In this document: positions 1-5,933 of the stretch, piece after piece
Position numbering within the stretch: the first letter of the stretch is position 1
How the letters are laid out: each line of letters begins with the position of its first letter
From: JAWLFI01 sp041685645
GTDB lineage: Bacteria; Bacteroidota; Bacteroidia; Chitinophagales; Saprospiraceae
Assembly (NCBI GenBank): GCA_041685645.1
Contig: JAWLFI010000141.1
Location: 1-6,773, forward strand
Length of the DNA stretch: 6,773 bases
Direction of reading: 5' to 3'
The notes under the pieces: model-generated
Seen by the model: the letters and a program-made list of their open reading frames with translations, nothing else
Database searches by the model: none
What the model was told of the DNA's origin: nothing
Made by a program: the position numbers and the translations under genes

Positions 1-1365
1 GCTAAAGTAGATATGGAAGGCTTCGAAATTGCTTTACATCAGCAGCGGATGCGCTCAAAGAAGGATGCATCGAAGAAAGTGGGCGATTGGCGCGTGGTCC
101 ATTCGGGTATGGAAGTTGACTTTGTTGGCTATGACCAATTGAGCGTAGCTGAGGCCAAAATTCTCAAGTATCGTTCTATCGACCAAAAGGGAAAGCAAAT
201 ATTTCAGTTGGTCTTGAGTAGAACCCCTTTTTATGCCGAAGGTGGAGGTCAAGTTGGAGATACTGGTTATCTGAAGGTGGGGAATCAAGAAATTCAGGTT
301 CTCGATACGCAGCGCGAGAATGACTTGATTATTCACAAGGTCGATCAGCTGCCTTCCGACGTCAAAGCAGACGTTTTTGCTCAAGTAGATGTTAAAAGGA
401 GGAAAAAGATTGAACGCAATCATTCAGCCACTCATTTATTGCATGCGGCTCTGAGGGAAGTCCTGGGGACTCACGTTCATCAAAAGGGCTCTCTCGTGAG
501 TGAAAAGTATTTGCGTTTTGATTTTAGCCATTTTGAAAAAATAAAAGAGGACGATCTATTACAGATTGAAAATCTCGTAAATCGAAAAATCCGGAGGAAT
601 ATCGAGCGCGTGGAAGATCGGGCTATTCCCATAGAACAAGCGAAAGAAAAAGGAGCGATGATGCTCTTTGGGGAGAAATACGGAGATGAAGTGCGCGTCA
701 TTACATTTGATCCGGACTACTCGATGGAGCTATGCGGTGGATGTCACGTTCCACGCAGTGGTCATATTGGTCACTTGAAGATTACACAGGAAACCTCTGT
801 GGCTTCTGGAATTCGACGGATTGAAGCACTCACCGGACAGGCAGCTCAGGATTTTGTGCAAGAGGAGGAGCAAGCCTTGCGCGAAATAAGGCGATTGTTG
901 AAAAACCCTCAGGATGTCGTTCAGTCTATCGAGATGCTGCAGGAGGAGAATAAAGAATTGCAAAGAACCATTGAGCAGTGGCAGAATCAGAAAGCCAGTG
1001 GGCTAAAGGATGAATTAGTCGGATCCGCTATTGCCCTTGAGGGTTTTCAATTAGTCGTTCAGAAAGTAGAAGTTTCCAACGGGAAAACCTTCAAGAAATT
1101 AGCTCATGAATTACTGGATGAACTGGATTATCCCGTAATTGTTTTGGGTGCAGAAATCGATGGAAAAGCTCAATTGATCGTTGCCATTGAAAAACAGCTG
1201 GCTGAAAAGAAAAATTGGGATGCGGGATCTATCATCCGGGACGTTGCTCCATTGATTCAGGGTGGCGGTGGCGGTCAGCCTTTCTTCGCCAGCGCCGGTG
1301 GGAAAAACCCGGCGGGAATAGATAAGGCACTAGAACGCGCAAAACAAGTTTTTTATAATGAGTAA
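1..1365 (+). CDS. alaS: Alanyl-tRNA synthetase, C-terminal half (5' end outside window)
   Basis: This is the editing and C-Ala part of cytoplasmic alanyl-tRNA synthetase, which charges tRNA-Ala and hydrolyses mischarged Ser- or Gly-tRNA-Ala. The frame is open from base 1 (AKVD precedes the first Met at 13), so the catalytic aminoacylation domain lies upstream of the window. Counting from that Met, the editing domain shows GGGQVGDTG at 77-85, the zinc-site HSATH (H137, H141) and CGGCH (C241, H245). These match the known His-x3-His and Cys-x3-His metal ligands. A charged, heptad-like helix at about 282-328 fits the coiled linker. The C-Ala/DHHA1 domain follows, with a glycine-rich stretch at 417-421 and the AGGKNPAG motif at 428-435. 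Nothing is broken: all expected editing residues are present, and position 244 is Cys where E. coli has Thr. The stop codon overlaps the next gene by 8 nt. Identification is secure; only the 5' truncation by the window limits it. Confidence 0.97.
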   Translation, partial: AKVDMEGFEIALHQQRMRSKKDASKKVGDWRVVHSGMEVDFVGYDQLSVAEAKILKYRSIDQKGKQIFQLVLSRTPFYAEGGGQVGDTGYLKVGNQEIQVLDTQRENDLIIHKVDQLPSDVKADVFAQVDVKRRKKIERNHSATHLLHAALREVLGTHVHQKGSLVSEKYLRFDFSHFEKIKEDDLLQIENLVNRKIRRNIERVEDRAIPIEQAKEKGAMMLFGEKYGDEVRVITFDPDYSMELCGGCHVPRSGHIGHLKITQETSVASGIRRIEALTGQAAQDFVQEEEQALREIRRLLKNPQDVVQSIEMLQEENKELQRTIEQWQNQKASGLKDELVGSAIALEGFQLVVQKVEVSNGKTFKKLAHELLDELDYPVIVLGAEIDGKAQLIVAIEKQLAEKKNWDAGSIIRDVAPLIQGGGGGQPFFASAGGKNPAGIDKALERAKQVFYNE

Positions 1366-1663
1366 TCTATGGGTTGATTTGGGTGTGGCCCTTGCGATTA
1401 TATTGGCCATTGTATTCTTATTTTTCAATTTGATGTTCCGCTTGCGGCTGCTGAAATTGTTTAAGCAGATGCAGCAGTATAGAATTGAAATGGATTGGCG
1501 GCTGATATTTGATCAGACAAAAAGGGAAGCGTGGGTTCATCCGCAGTATCCTGAGCACATCTCATTAATAGAGAAGTTTAGTGGTCAATTGCGCAGAAGT
1601 TTACAATGGGGTGGGATCATCTTTTTTTCACTTTTGGCACTTGCTGCTCTGTTAATTTTTTAA
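1358..1663 (+). CDS. Small two-helix inner-membrane protein of unknown function
   Basis: I do not recognise a named family for this 101-residue protein. It has a hydrophobic helix at about residues 5-27, then a basic stretch (RLRLLKLFKQ, 28-37). A polar middle of about 45 residues is rich in aromatic and charged residues (DWRLIFDQ, HPQYPEHISLIEKF). A second hydrophobic helix at about 83-101 runs to the C-terminus. Basic residues flank both helices on the central-loop side, which by the positive-inside rule suggests a cytoplasmic loop and both ends outside. The same layout (helix, roughly 50-residue loop with Tyr/His and a charged helix ending in RR, terminal helix) is seen in enterobacterial UspB. 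That is a resemblance of architecture, not proven homology. The ATG lies inside the end of alaS (8-nt overlap, no Shine-Dalgarno), so it is probably expressed by translational coupling from the alaS message. The strong hydrophobic pattern and overlap make it likely to be a real gene. Confidence 0.8.
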   Translation: MSNLWVDLGVALAIILAIVFLFFNLMFRLRLLKLFKQMQQYRIEMDWRLIFDQTKREAWVHPQYPEHISLIEKFSGQLRRSLQWGGIIFFSLLALAALLIF

Positions 1664-1684
1664 CTTCGATCGTTTGATTCACTG

Positions 1685-1691
1685 AAAGGAG
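1685..1691 (+). promoter_or_regulatory. Shine-Dalgarno site of the Gfo/Idh/MocA oxidoreductase
   Basis: AAAGGAG lies 8 nt before the ATG at 1700 and fixes that start. It is the only strong, well-spaced ribosome binding site in the window. The other starts either overlap the previous gene or lack a clear site, as is usual in Bacteroidota. Confidence 0.75.
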
Positions 1692-1699
1692 AAAGACAT

Positions 1700-2674
1700 A
1701 TGATAAATATTGGATTATTTGGCTATGGGCATCTGGGTAAAATTCACGCTCGCTGCATTCATCAAATCAAAGACCTAAATTTAGTTGGAGTTTTTGATCC
1801 GGATAAGGAAGCTCAGCAAACAGCCATTCAACAGGGGTACAAAGTTTTTTCCAAGGCGGAAAAGTTGTTGGAAATGTGCGATGCCGTTGATATTGTGACT
1901 CCCACTCCGCATCATTTTGAAACTGCCCGAAAAGCATTGGAGAAAGGCTTACATGTTTTTGTTGAAAAGCCCATGACCTTTACTTTTCAGGAGGCACTTC
2001 AATTGCAGCGATTAGTGAAGGAAAATCGAAGCGTTCTTCAGGTGGGACATGTTGAGCGCTTTAATCCCGCCTTCCTTTCTCTGTCCAATATGATATTGGG
2101 GCCCAGATTCATAGAGGGACACAGATTATCTACATTCAATCCCAGGGGAACGGACGTGTCGGTCGTATTAGACTTGATGATTCACGATCTCGATATGGTG
2201 CTGCACTTAATTGATGCTCCCGTTGCAGATGTACAAAGCCACGGAATTTCTATTGTAAGTCAATCCCATGATATATGCAATGCGAGGATCACTTTTGAGA
2301 ATGGAGCTGTGGCAAACTTGACAGCGAGCAGAATTTCTCTCAAACAAATGAGAAAGCTTCGAATTTTTCAAAGCGATGCCTATATCAGTATGGATTTTCT
2401 CGAGCGCACTTCAGAAATTGTCCGAATAACAGATAATGCAGAAAACATTAGCGACACCCAACACTCTTTTGATTTAGAAACGTATAATGGTAAAAAGCAT
2501 ATCGTTATTGATATGCCAAAGCCGATGGAAGTCAATGCAATTCAGGAAGAACTGAATAGCTTTTACCAAAGTATAGTCAATGGGATGCCTCCAAAAGTTA
2601 GTGTGGATGATGGTGTCGCTGCATTGAAATTGGCCTATGAAATAATGAAAGAGAATGACAAACACGATAAATAA
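1700..2674 (+). CDS. Gfo/Idh/MocA family NAD(P)-dependent sugar oxidoreductase
   Basis: A cytoplasmic oxidoreductase of 324 residues, the usual length for the family, which oxidises or reduces a hydroxyl of a sugar, often a nucleotide sugar or inositol. The N-terminal Rossmann fold starts with GYGHLG (G8, G10, G13) and continues through DIVTPTPHH (64-72) to the signature EKP (89-91), whose Lys is a catalytic residue in the family. GHVERFNPA (116-124) follows, and then DLMIHD (158-163) holding the typical catalytic His162 and Asp163. The GHVERFNPA plus MIHDLD combination resembles UDP-GlcNAc 3-dehydrogenases of the GnnA/WlbA type as I remember them. No partner aminotransferase or acyltransferase is nearby, so the substrate is unassigned. 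The 3' end overlaps the next gene by 20 nt, and the sugar transferase two genes on supports a role in surface glycan precursor supply. The family call is secure; the reaction is inference. Confidence 0.93.
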   Translation: MINIGLFGYGHLGKIHARCIHQIKDLNLVGVFDPDKEAQQTAIQQGYKVFSKAEKLLEMCDAVDIVTPTPHHFETARKALEKGLHVFVEKPMTFTFQEALQLQRLVKENRSVLQVGHVERFNPAFLSLSNMILGPRFIEGHRLSTFNPRGTDVSVVLDLMIHDLDMVLHLIDAPVADVQSHGISIVSQSHDICNARITFENGAVANLTASRISLKQMRKLRIFQSDAYISMDFLERTSEIVRITDNAENISDTQHSFDLETYNGKKHIVIDMPKPMEVNAIQEELNSFYQSIVNGMPPKVSVDDGVAALKLAYEIMKENDKHDK

Positions 2675-3533
2675 TTGGTGCTGGGCAGTAATTGGAGTTT
2701 TGTTCCTGCTTTGTGCTTGCAGCAGTGATCGCTTTGAGGCTGATGTACCGACTTTTGTAAAATTGGACAAATTTGAATTTACAACTACGGAGGAGCAAGG
2801 GTCTTCCAGTTCATTTATTCGAGACGTTTGGGTTTATCAGAACAACGAATTTCTCGGTGCATATGAGTTGCCGGCGACTGTTCCCATCATTGGGGAAGGT
2901 GAACGCGAAGTAACTCTGTTTCCGGGCATTCGAGAGGATGGAAGCAGCGAATTACCCCGCTTATTTTTCATGTACGATACGGACACCTTTTCGTATGTGG
3001 GAGAGCCCGGAAAGGAGGTTGAATATACTCCCGAAACGGAATATGATGAACGAACTCAGTTTGCCTTTATTGAGGATTTTGAGGATGGGAATTTATTTAC
3101 AGCCAATTTTGATGGCAATGACTCCACCGGTCTGGATCGGACCACTGACAATGTTTTCGAAGGCGAAAACAGTGGAGTCATTCGCGTTACGGACTCACTC
3201 CCCACTGTAGTTGTGGGTACGGCGAATGCCTATGGGCCCTTTTTTGAAAATGGCACGCAGGTATTTTTTGAATTTGATTACTCAACGGACGTGCCCATCA
3301 CAATTGGTTATGTTGGTTTGAATGGACAGGGAGAGCAGTTAGATTTTTTAAAAGTCACCCTTTTACCGACTGAGGGGTGGAGAAAGGTATACGTAAACTT
3401 TTCAGAGGAATTCCGAATTGACAATATTCAGACGGTCCAACTGTTGATGCGCGTAGATTTGGATAGTAGGTTCGAGGGCACCGGCCCAGAAGGTGCTGCC
3501 TATTTTGATAATCTGAAACTAATTCACTTTTAA
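2655..3533 (+). CDS. Two-part lipoprotein, probable beta-sandwich C-terminus, function unknown
   Basis: A 292-residue predicted lipoprotein. A short N-region is followed by a hydrophobic core (residues 10-20) and the lipobox L-C-A-C, with lipidated Cys22 followed by SSD. It is therefore exported and anchored in the envelope, most likely the outer membrane. Residues about 35-110 form a first unit with DVWVYQNNEFLGAYELPA (57-74) and a later LFPGI (88-92). I recall this pattern from uncharacterised Bacteroidota lipoproteins, but I know no function for it. After a linker, residues about 135-292 look like a carbohydrate-binding-type jelly roll: FIEDFEDGN at 138-146, alternating beta strands, GWRKVYVNFS at 241-250 and a closing AAYFDNLKL at 281-289. 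Its start lies within the oxidoreductase gene (20-nt overlap) and its stop shares one base with the sugar transferase start, so it is coupled to both. A glycan-binding or assembly role is inferred from fold and context only. No catalytic motif is seen. Confidence 0.88.
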   Translation: MTNTINNWCWAVIGVLFLLCACSSDRFEADVPTFVKLDKFEFTTTEEQGSSSSFIRDVWVYQNNEFLGAYELPATVPIIGEGEREVTLFPGIREDGSSELPRLFFMYDTDTFSYVGEPGKEVEYTPETEYDERTQFAFIEDFEDGNLFTANFDGNDSTGLDRTTDNVFEGENSGVIRVTDSLPTVVVGTANAYGPFFENGTQVFFEFDYSTDVPITIGYVGLNGQGEQLDFLKVTLLPTEGWRKVYVNFSEEFRIDNIQTVQLLMRVDLDSRFEGTGPEGAAYFDNLKLIHF

Positions 3534-4951
3534 TGACGGGTCGACGCCAAAAAGATATCATTATCTATCTCCTGTTGGATTTGATCACGGCAGCCCTGGC
3601 CTGGAGTCTATTATATCGCATCAAATACTCTGTTGTCAATGCCCAGGATGACTTGTCATTTTGGGAATATCCATCATTTTTCTACGGCAATATCCTTTTG
3701 CCTATTTCCTGGATTCTTTTGTACGTTATCTTTGACAACTATGGAGACCTTTACCGACTGTCCCGGTTGGACGTATTTATAAAAACGTTTTGGCAGAGTG
3801 CCGTAGGGGTTGTCATCGTATTTTCCTTACTCTATATCAATCGATTTGCCTCGGGTTATATAGACTATATTAACTTTTTCCTCCTGTATTTTGCACTGCA
3901 TTTTTCTCTCACGGTTATAGCGCGAATGATTCTTCTCACCTGGGCGAGTCGGCGGCTCAAAGCGGGTAAAGTGTCCTACAATACCATAATCGTTGGAGGA
4001 AATGAAAATGCTCGACAGCTCTACACTGAATTAACCGGTTCTAAACAAAAATCGGGGCATGATTTTAAGGGCTTTGTATATGCAAATGGAGAGGGCACAG
4101 AACAATTGGGGCGACAATTGGAATCTCTGGGCGACTATACCCAATTACCGGAAATCATCGAGCAATATCACATTGAAGAGGCCCTGATCGCAATAGAGAC
4201 CTCTGATCACGACAAATTGAAAAAGATTTTAGATCTCCTTTTTGATTACGATGATCGGGTATTGGTAAAAGTCATCCCCGATATGTACGACATTATGTTG
4301 GGGAGTGTGAAAATGAATCACGTCTATGGCACAGCACTCATTGAAATTCGTCGTGGTCTTATGCCAAAATGGCAACGCTTGATCAAGCGATTGTTGGATA
4401 TCTTTCTCTCTGCTATGGCTCTTCTCGTGCTTTCTCCGCTGCTATTATATATCATGATTCGGGTGAGAATGTCTTCGGCGGGGCCTATTTTTTATCGGCA
4501 GGAGCGCATCGGCAAGAATGGCGTCCCCTTTCAAATCATTAAGTTTAGGTCCATGTTCACCGACGCTGAAGATCAGGGTCCGCAATTATCCTCTGAAAAC
4601 GATAACCGGTGCACACCCTGGGGCGCTACCATGCGAAAATGGCGGCTCGATGAGTTGCCGCAATTCTGGAATGTTCTGAAGGGCGATATGGCCATCGTCG
4701 GTCCCCGACCCGAACGACAATATTACATCGATCTCATCCAGAAGCGCGCGCCCCACTACAAGCACTTGTTAAAAGTTCGTCCCGGAATTACCTCCTGGGG
4801 ACAGGTGAAATACGGCTATGCCTCCAATGTAGATCAGATGGTGCAAAGACTCAAATACGATATTCTATATATTGAAAACATGTCGCTGGCCCTCGATATT
4901 AAAATCATGTTTTACACTGCATTGGTGCTGGTGCAGGGGAAGGGCAAGTAA
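3533..4951 (+). CDS. Polyprenyl-phosphate sugar-1-phosphate transferase (WbaP/WcaJ-type)
   Basis: An integral inner-membrane enzyme that moves a sugar-1-phosphate from a nucleotide sugar to undecaprenyl phosphate, the first step of many exopolysaccharide, capsule or O-antigen pathways. At 472 residues it has the full-length large-family layout. Four N-terminal helices lie at about 9-31, 50-68, 86-104 and 110-135. A Rossmann-like cytoplasmic domain opens with NTIIVGGNENARQLY (150-164). A membrane helix follows at about 285-310, then the catalytic domain. Catalytic hallmarks are present: KFRSM (337-341), RKWRLDELPQFWN (368-380) with the Asp373-Glu374 dyad, GDMAIVGPRPE (384-394) and RPGITSWGQ (416-424). 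The gene starts at TAATG, overlapping the lipoprotein stop by one base. No glycosyltransferases, flippase or polymerase follow, so the glycan it primes must be completed by loci elsewhere. The transferred sugar cannot be read from the sequence. Confidence 0.95.
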   Translation: MTGRRQKDIIIYLLLDLITAALAWSLLYRIKYSVVNAQDDLSFWEYPSFFYGNILLPISWILLYVIFDNYGDLYRLSRLDVFIKTFWQSAVGVVIVFSLLYINRFASGYIDYINFFLLYFALHFSLTVIARMILLTWASRRLKAGKVSYNTIIVGGNENARQLYTELTGSKQKSGHDFKGFVYANGEGTEQLGRQLESLGDYTQLPEIIEQYHIEEALIAIETSDHDKLKKILDLLFDYDDRVLVKVIPDMYDIMLGSVKMNHVYGTALIEIRRGLMPKWQRLIKRLLDIFLSAMALLVLSPLLLYIMIRVRMSSAGPIFYRQERIGKNGVPFQIIKFRSMFTDAEDQGPQLSSENDNRCTPWGATMRKWRLDELPQFWNVLKGDMAIVGPRPERQYYIDLIQKRAPHYKHLLKVRPGITSWGQVKYGYASNVDQMVQRLKYDILYIENMSLALDIKIMFYTALVLVQGKGK

Positions 4952-4994
4952 GAGCGGGCAGCCCTATCAATGTACGCAATTCAAGGGGATTTAG

Positions 4995-5005
4995 TATATT
5001 TATAC
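4995..5005 (+). promoter_or_regulatory. Possible promoter -7 element before the zinc-ribbon protein gene
   Basis: TATATTTA at 4995-5002 matches seven of eight positions of the Bacteroidota -7 consensus TAnnTTTG and sits 26 nt before the ATG at 5028. It overlaps a short inverted repeat, GTATA-TT-TATAC (4994-5005). No convincing -33 TTG box is seen upstream. The AT-rich sequence may be fortuitous, so this is a weak call. The 76-nt gap around it also shows no terminator for the preceding gene. Confidence 0.2.
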
Positions 5006-5027
5006 CAACATTATTCCTAATAGCGTC

Positions 5028-5657
5028 ATGGAATTCGATACCAAGCGATACAAGGTCTATACCTGGAAAAACTGGATTTTGCTCCACTGGATCATCAATC
5101 CCGGCTTAGCTGTGAATGAATTAATCTTTGGCCAGCGAGTACCCAAAATTTCACTGGTAGATAGAACGATGGACAAGCCGAAGTTGGAACGCTCTTTCGT
5201 TCCCTGTCCACATTGCGAAACACTGCACGATGGGCGCACCTGGTCTACGCAAAATGGTACGGGCCTCAAGAACTGGTTTGGCTTATACTGTCCAAAATGT
5301 GGAGGTGTTATTCCCTGTATCACCAATGGATTAAGTTTTGTCATTTTACTGTTGACTTATCCCATACGCGCCCCCTTTATAGCTAAAGCAAAAGCGAGCT
5401 GGCTGCGCAAACAACCCCATCGTTTTTCAGATGTAGATCCAGACTCAGTAAAAAACCCATTCGGCCGAAAAAATTGGGTTTATACTGGTTTGGGATGGGG
5501 CTTTTTGATGTTTTTCCTCATGGAAATCATTTTTCCGATGCTCCAGTTAGAAGTAGGGGGCTTCCGTAGCTTGTTATCCGGATTGGTGGTTTGGAGTATT
5601 AGCGGACTAGTATTTGGTTATTCAATGAAACTTTATTTCGGATATAGGCCAAGTTGA
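5028..5657 (+). CDS. Membrane protein with CxxC...CxxC zinc ribbon, function unknown
   Basis: A 209-residue protein with no function I can name. The N-terminal 50 residues are aromatic-rich (YTWKNWILLHWIINPGLAVNE, 11-31), perhaps an interfacial segment. A probable zinc ribbon follows, with CPHC at 60-63 and CPKC at 88-91 enclosing the motif HDGRTWSTQNGTGLKNWFGLY (67-87); Cys97 is a fifth cysteine. Hydrophobic segments at about 102-118, 150-171 and 180-199 imply a membrane anchor with the ribbon beside the membrane, probably cytoplasmic. I recall similar uncharacterised proteins in Bacteroidota carrying the same ribbon motif, which argues for a real, conserved gene. It begins 76 nt after the sugar transferase with no Shine-Dalgarno site. 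It may belong to the same transcript or have its own promoter. A link to glycan synthesis is only positional. The last gene of the + strand run, it converges on the thiolase. Confidence 0.87.
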   Translation: MEFDTKRYKVYTWKNWILLHWIINPGLAVNELIFGQRVPKISLVDRTMDKPKLERSFVPCPHCETLHDGRTWSTQNGTGLKNWFGLYCPKCGGVIPCITNGLSFVILLLTYPIRAPFIAKAKASWLRKQPHRFSDVDPDSVKNPFGRKNWVYTGLGWGFLMFFLMEIIFPMLQLEVGGFRSLLSGLVVWSISGLVFGYSMKLYFGYRPS

Positions 5658-5714
5658 TATGGTCGGCGACCCGAAACGAATTACCTATTCTTAAGGGAGG
5701 CTGATAAAGGAGGG

Positions 5715-5758
5715 CATGTGCTAAGACATGACATCAAATAGCTATTCCCGATTTCGGG
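5715..5758. repeat. Two small inverted repeats in the convergent gap
   Basis: CATGT (5715-5719) pairs with ACATG (5726-5730) around a 6-nt loop, and CCCGA (5747-5751) pairs with TCGGG (5754-5758) around two bases. Neither is followed by a T-run on either strand, so neither looks like an intrinsic terminator. They precede the larger structured element and may be part of a longer folded transcript, or chance. Confidence 0.4.
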
Positions 5759-5785
5759 GCTCTGAGAAAACTGTCTTTTGTGCAA

Positions 5786-5867
5786 GGGATAGTAGGGGCG
5801 CGACTGAAAGAAGCGGTCCCGAGGTGGCGAAGCCCCTCGAGGACGGAACCCCCGGATAGCCCGACCC
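5786..5867 (+). ncRNA. GC-rich nested stem-loop element, candidate structured RNA or Bacteroidota intergenic repeat
   Basis: This stretch folds as one nested arm. GGGG (5795-5798) faces CCCC within 5849-5853. GTCC (5816-5819) pairs with GGAC (5841-5844). GAGG (5821-5824) pairs with CCTC (5835-5838), and GGC (5826-5828) with GCC (5832-5834) around a GAA triloop, with T5825 bulged. The arm is bracketed by GGGATAG (5786-5792) and GGATAGCCCGACCC (5854-5867). I recall similar bracketing sequences, with a variable stem between them, in many intergenic regions of flavobacterial genomes. I cannot confirm that here, nor whether it matches the Flavo-1 RNA family. Strand is assigned only from the orientation of the remembered GGATAGCCCGACC motif. 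It lies between two converging genes, so it could be a 3' UTR structure, an independent RNA or a dispersed repeat. It is much more GC-rich than the A-rich tail at 5901-5919. Confidence 0.45.
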
Positions 5868-5893
5868 TCCAGCGCCCAAAGGGCGTTGGAGGG
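5865..5893. terminator. Perfect 13-bp hairpin, possible stop between convergent genes
   Basis: Bases 5865-5877 pair with 5881-5893 over 13 bp with a single G-U wobble and an AAA loop. This is the strongest simple stem in the window. It sits directly between the zinc-ribbon protein gene and the thiolase, where a shared stop for both transcripts would be expected. On neither strand does a T-run follow the stem. On the - strand the T-rich tract (complement of 5909-5917) comes before it. It is therefore not a canonical intrinsic terminator, and it may instead be the 3' arm of the neighbouring structured element or an mRNA-stabilising end. Confidence 0.4.
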
Positions 5894-5933
5894 ATGCACC
5901 CAAAACATTAAAAAAATAAGTGTCTAAGCGAGT

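Noticed and set aside
2474..2798. Two - strand reading frames (98 and 66 codons) opposite the oxidoreductase/lipoprotein junction.
   Set aside because: They are antisense to two well-supported genes, have no family features and no start signals.
2938..3210. A 90-codon + strand frame inside the lipoprotein gene.
   Set aside because: It is an out-of-frame shadow of the lipoprotein, with no plausible domain or ribosome site.
4953..4964. GC-rich GGGCAGCCC after the sugar transferase stop, considered as a terminator.
   Set aside because: The loop would be a single base, and no T-run follows.
5728..5859. A 43-codon + strand reading frame from ATG 5728 to TAG 5857-5859, preceded by AAAGGAGG at 5706-5713.
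   Set aside because: It runs straight through the base-paired element and its composition follows the stem sequence. The Shine-Dalgarno-like site is 14 nt from the ATG, too far to be convincing. The closer ATG at 5716 gives only Met-Cys-stop.
5681..5908. A 75-codon - strand reading frame across the convergent gap.
   Set aside because: It is an Arg/Pro-rich translation of the GC-rich stems with no recognisable domain or ribosome site, and it covers both arms of the hairpins.
5909..5917. A-rich tract seen as a possible T-run of a - strand intrinsic terminator for the thiolase.
   Set aside because: No stable stem precedes it on the - strand between the thiolase stop and the tract; the strong hairpin lies after it.
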